A program made the position numbers and the translations under genes. This document shows, in pieces, positions 6,283 to 7,718 of a DNA stretch of 7,718 nucleotides. Position 1 is the first letter of the stretch. Each line of letters opens with the position of its first letter. Under the pieces are notes generated by a model, which was given only the letters and a program-made list of their open reading frames with translations, was not told the DNA's origin and searched no databases. Origin of the DNA: an uncultured Bacilli bacterium (GTDB lineage: Bacteria > Bacillota_I > Bacilli_A > RF39 > UBA660); the NCBI GenBank assembly GCA_948629335.1, contig CAPHZB010000065.1:1-7718 (forward strand), in the 5' to 3' direction.

Positions 6283-7022
6283 ATGACAAAAAACGAGATG
6301 TGACATTAAAGTTTAAAGATGATTCTACAATTAAAGAGGATGAAACAAGTAAAGAAACTATAAAAAATAGCATCCAGGATTTACATGATATCATTAAAAA
6401 GTTAAAAGAAATAGAGGAAGAAATTAAAAAATGTAAATCTATGGAAAGGCTAGATGAAAAAATTGATTTAAAAGCTATATCTGATGATTTGGGATTAATC
6501 ATTCAAAATTTATTAGTTATTGATGATCCGAGTTTTAAGAAAAATGTGGAAGAAGCAAATCAATTATATAGATATATTGAAATTCTATATTTCAACAAGA
6601 AAATAGAATTTTTAAATAATCAGGTTAAAGCTTATGATGAAATAATAAAAAAATCGGAGGAAAATTTAAAGGATATCACAGGAGGAACATTATTCAGTAT
6701 AGCAAGTGTTTTTTTAGGTATCTCTTTAACAAGCGCATTAGTAACTGGTGTACAATATGTTGGAGGAGAGTTTGTCCTTTTATACTATATTACATGTTTA
6801 TTTATTGCAGTTGTTACTATTGGTCTTTCGGCAATATTTATGAGAAAAGTAGATGTAAAATCTATATTTATCACTGTAATTATTGCCATTATTTCTGTGG
6901 TATGGTTTAGTGTTGCTTATTTTAGTTATAGTATATACGTACATAATCAAGAGATTGAAGAACATAATAATTCTAGTAACAATATAGATGATGATATTTC
7001 TAATAGTGAGGGGAACTATTAA
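6279..7022 (+). CDS. Coiled-coil, three-transmembrane protein; candidate toxin/effector partner of Panacea
   Basis: I choose the ATG at 6279 (247 residues). It overlaps the Panacea stop as ATGA and has GGTGGAG (6264-6270) 8 nt upstream; the frame is open further upstream but only within the Panacea gene. I do not recognise the family. The N-terminal 135 residues are charged and helical, with likely coiled coils at about 28-56 and 97-131. Three hydrophobic segments follow (about 137-160, 165-188 and 195-219). The RKVDVK loop between the second and third, and lysines before the first, predict the N-terminus inside and the acidic tail (222-247, EIEEH, DDD) outside. Tight coupling to a Panacea gene makes a membrane-acting toxin likely by family precedent, though it is much larger than minimal membrane toxins. 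The helical part could sense a trigger or bind the antitoxin. Confidence 0.85.
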   Translation: MNDKKRDVTLKFKDDSTIKEDETSKETIKNSIQDLHDIIKKLKEIEEEIKKCKSMERLDEKIDLKAISDDLGLIIQNLLVIDDPSFKKNVEEANQLYRYIEILYFNKKIEFLNNQVKAYDEIIKKSEENLKDITGGTLFSIASVFLGISLTSALVTGVQYVGGEFVLLYYITCLFIAVVTIGLSAIFMRKVDVKSIFITVIIAIISVVWFSVAYFSYSIYVHNQEIEEHNNSSNNIDDDISNSEGNY

Positions 7023-7023
7023 T

Positions 7024-7080
7024 ATGCAAGACGACACCTCTAGTGGTGAACAAAATGGGAATGCTATAGAAAAAGAATAG
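7024..7080 (+). CDS. Possible 18-residue ORF after the three-TM gene
   Basis: GAGGGG (7008-7013), 10 nt before the ATG, precedes 18 codons that give an acidic, polar peptide beginning MQDDTSSGEQ. Its last 20 or so bases form the left arm and loop of the terminator, so a real gene here is doubtful. One added base in the A5 run at 7070-7074 would join it to the lipoprotein-like frame that follows, so it could be the start of a broken gene. Confidence 0.15.
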   Translation: MQDDTSSGEQNGNAIEKE

Positions 7081-7139
7081 CATTTTTGTCTTCTTTGCTA
7101 TTATTAATAACAGGTTGTATGGATGATATTGCATTGTAA
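7050..7139 (+). pseudogene. Truncated lipoprotein signal peptide without a start codon
   Basis: This frame, open from after a stop at 7047-7049 to TAA at 7137-7139, reads YRKRIAF, a hydrophobic run, then LLLITGC followed by MDD. Basic residues, a hydrophobic core and a perfect L-x-G-C type lipobox (ITGC) make a textbook lipoprotein signal peptide. There is no ATG, GTG or TTG before the basic residues, and only six residues follow the Cys. It therefore looks like a relic of a lipoprotein gene cut on both sides, overlapped by the terminator. Chance in T-rich DNA is the alternative. Confidence 0.35.
7060..7087 (+). terminator. Rho-independent terminator of the Panacea unit
   Basis: AATGCTAT (7060-7067) pairs perfectly with ATAGCATT (7077-7084) around a 9-nt loop, extendable by two G-T pairs, and is followed by T to 7087 (five T in all, 7083-7087). 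It lies about 40 nt after the stop of the three-TM gene, closing the two-gene unit. Confidence 0.65.
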
Positions 7140-7345
7140 CAGTTAGTTCTTAAAAAAATAAAGATTTTTTGAGGCAAAATTTATGCCTATTATTTGGTTA
7201 TGAGTAAAAAACTTCAGATGATTAAATCTTATATGGTTTTAATTAGGGATAAGAAGAATATTCATTCGGTTTAATTTATAATGTGTTTTTTATTAGGTTA
7301 TTCACATTTCGCTTGATACACATGGTAAAGACAGCAAGGAGTGAC
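7140..7345. other. Gene-free AT-rich spacer with weak hairpins
   Basis: No credible coding region was found. Two weak stems share bases 7172-7173 and exclude each other: CTTAAAAAA (7149-7157) with TTTTTTGAG (7165-7173), and AGGCA (7172-7176) with TGCCT (7184-7188). Neither has a proper terminator T-run. An 8-bp palindrome, GAATATTC, lies at 7257-7264. I assign no function to any of these. Confidence 0.5.
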
Positions 7346-7528
7346 ATGTTTCTCTTCAATATATATAATAAATATAAAAATAAAATCAAAGATGGTTACT
7401 TATTTCCAAGAATTCATAAAAGTAAAATAATACCCAATATATTCTCTTTACTAACTTATATAGTTCATTTTTATTTTTTTTTCAATTTCATTTTACCGTT
7501 TTATAACTTGCTAGACATTGTATCATAA
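7346..7528 (+). CDS. Doubtful 60-residue membrane ORF
   Basis: An AAGGAGTGAC sequence just upstream provides a good ribosome site for the ATG at 7346; the open frame extends to a GTG at 7283 with no such site. The product is basic in its first half (YNKYKNKIKDG, RIHKSK) and very hydrophobic from about residue 33 (PNIFSLLTYIVHFYFFF...), suggesting one or two membrane segments. No family is recognised, no promoter is visible, and the T-rich DNA would encode Phe and Ile by chance. I regard it as possible but unproven. Confidence 0.25.
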   Translation: MFLFNIYNKYKNKIKDGYLFPRIHKSKIIPNIFSLLTYIVHFYFFFNFILPFYNLLDIVS

Positions 7529-7560
7529 ATTGGTGATTTGAAACAAAAAATCTTTTTTTA

Positions 7561-7569
7561 TGGTACAAT
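7561..7569 (+). promoter_or_regulatory. Extended -10 promoter before the right-edge ORF
   Basis: TGGTACAAT is a TGN-extended -10 (TACAAT, 7564-7569), the same type as that before apbE. TTGAAA at 7538-7543 would be a good -35, but the spacer is 20 bp, too long for normal use. It precedes the ORF starting at 7605. Confidence 0.5.
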
Positions 7570-7604
7570 GTATTTATAAGGTAATGCAAATAGAGGTGAT
7601 AGGT

Positions 7605-7706
7605 ATGGATGTTACTAATTATGAGCAACAATTTGGTAGATTGACAGATAATGATAAATTTAAATATAGGCGTCTTCCAAAAATAAAAGTTACAATTATG
7701 GGGTAA
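7605..7706 (+). CDS. 33-residue ORF at the right edge, possibly a truncated gene start
   Basis: A promoter (7561-7569) and the ribosome site AGAGGTGATAGG just before the ATG give proper expression signals. The 33-codon frame begins MDVTNYEQQFGRLTDND, is hydrophilic and codes without low-complexity bias, unlike the spacer before it. It ends in GGGG followed by TAA TAA TAA. One extra base in the G run would carry the frame on to the end of the window, so this could be the start of a longer protein broken by a frameshift, or a real small protein. I do not recognise it. Confidence 0.4.
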   Translation: MDVTNYEQQFGRLTDNDKFKYRRLPKIKVTIMG

Positions 7707-7718
7707 TAATAATACTCC

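Noticed and set aside
6798..7037. Minus-strand open frame opposite the three-TM gene
   Set aside because: It is a shadow of the hydrophobic coding region with no ribosome site and a low-complexity product.
7149..7188. Two mutually exclusive hairpins suggesting an attenuator or riboswitch
   Set aside because: Both stems are weak and no gene or recognisable aptamer core follows closely, so this is probably chance in AT-rich DNA.
1..7718. CRISPR array, tRNA, rRNA, insertion sequence or long repeats
   Set aside because: I looked for spaced direct repeats, cloverleaf-like segments, transposase motifs and paired inverted ends and saw none.

Overview
The window comes from a low-GC, AT-rich Gram-positive-type bacterium. 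TGA acts as a stop (the Panacea gene at 5812-6282 ends in TGA and Trp is TGG), so this is not a Mycoplasma-type code. Strong purine-rich Shine-Dalgarno sites, TGN-extended -10 boxes and the flavinylation gene set suggest Bacilli or a related Firmicutes lineage. The style of the first gene product resembles surface proteins I associate with uncultured gut Firmicutes; that placement is inference. All supported genes lie on the plus strand.

Region 1 (1-1133) holds one surface-anchored protein gene. Its promoter has 11 consecutive G between a near-perfect -35 and a perfect -10, filling most of an exactly 17-bp spacer. This is the classic layout of a slipped-strand phase-variable promoter, here caught at the ON length. 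The protein has a signal anchor, a short segment resembling phage tail-fibre repeats, and a C-terminal domain with conserved Trp/Gly/Arg-Pro signatures. A single missing base near 1002 cuts off its last 25 residues, which are still readable one frame over, up to 1079. A hairpin terminator follows.

Region 2 (1134-5651) is a probable six-gene operon with 2-57 bp gaps or short overlaps. It encodes ApbE (FAD:protein FMN transferase), a NusG-domain-II protein, a Gx-transporter/'heptaprenyl diphosphate synthase component I' protein, a lipoprotein with a single FMN-binding domain and an intact flavinylation motif, then an OmpR-type response regulator and its histidine kinase. The first four form a recognisable extracytosolic flavinylation module: ApbE should attach FMN to Thr142 of the lipoprotein. 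The two-component pair may control it.

Region 3 (5652-7139) is a separate two-gene unit with its own extended -10 promoter and terminator. A Panacea-domain protein (antitoxin-type) is coupled through a 4-nt ATGA overlap to a coiled-coil plus three-transmembrane protein that I do not recognise. By position and architecture the second gene is a candidate membrane toxin or effector. A promoterless, truncated lipoprotein signal peptide overlaps the terminator.

Region 4 (7140-7718) is gene-poor: weak hairpins, one doubtful 60-codon membrane ORF, and a promoter plus SD leading a 33-codon ORF near the right edge.

The best leads are the poly-G promoter with its surface protein and the Panacea/three-TM pair.
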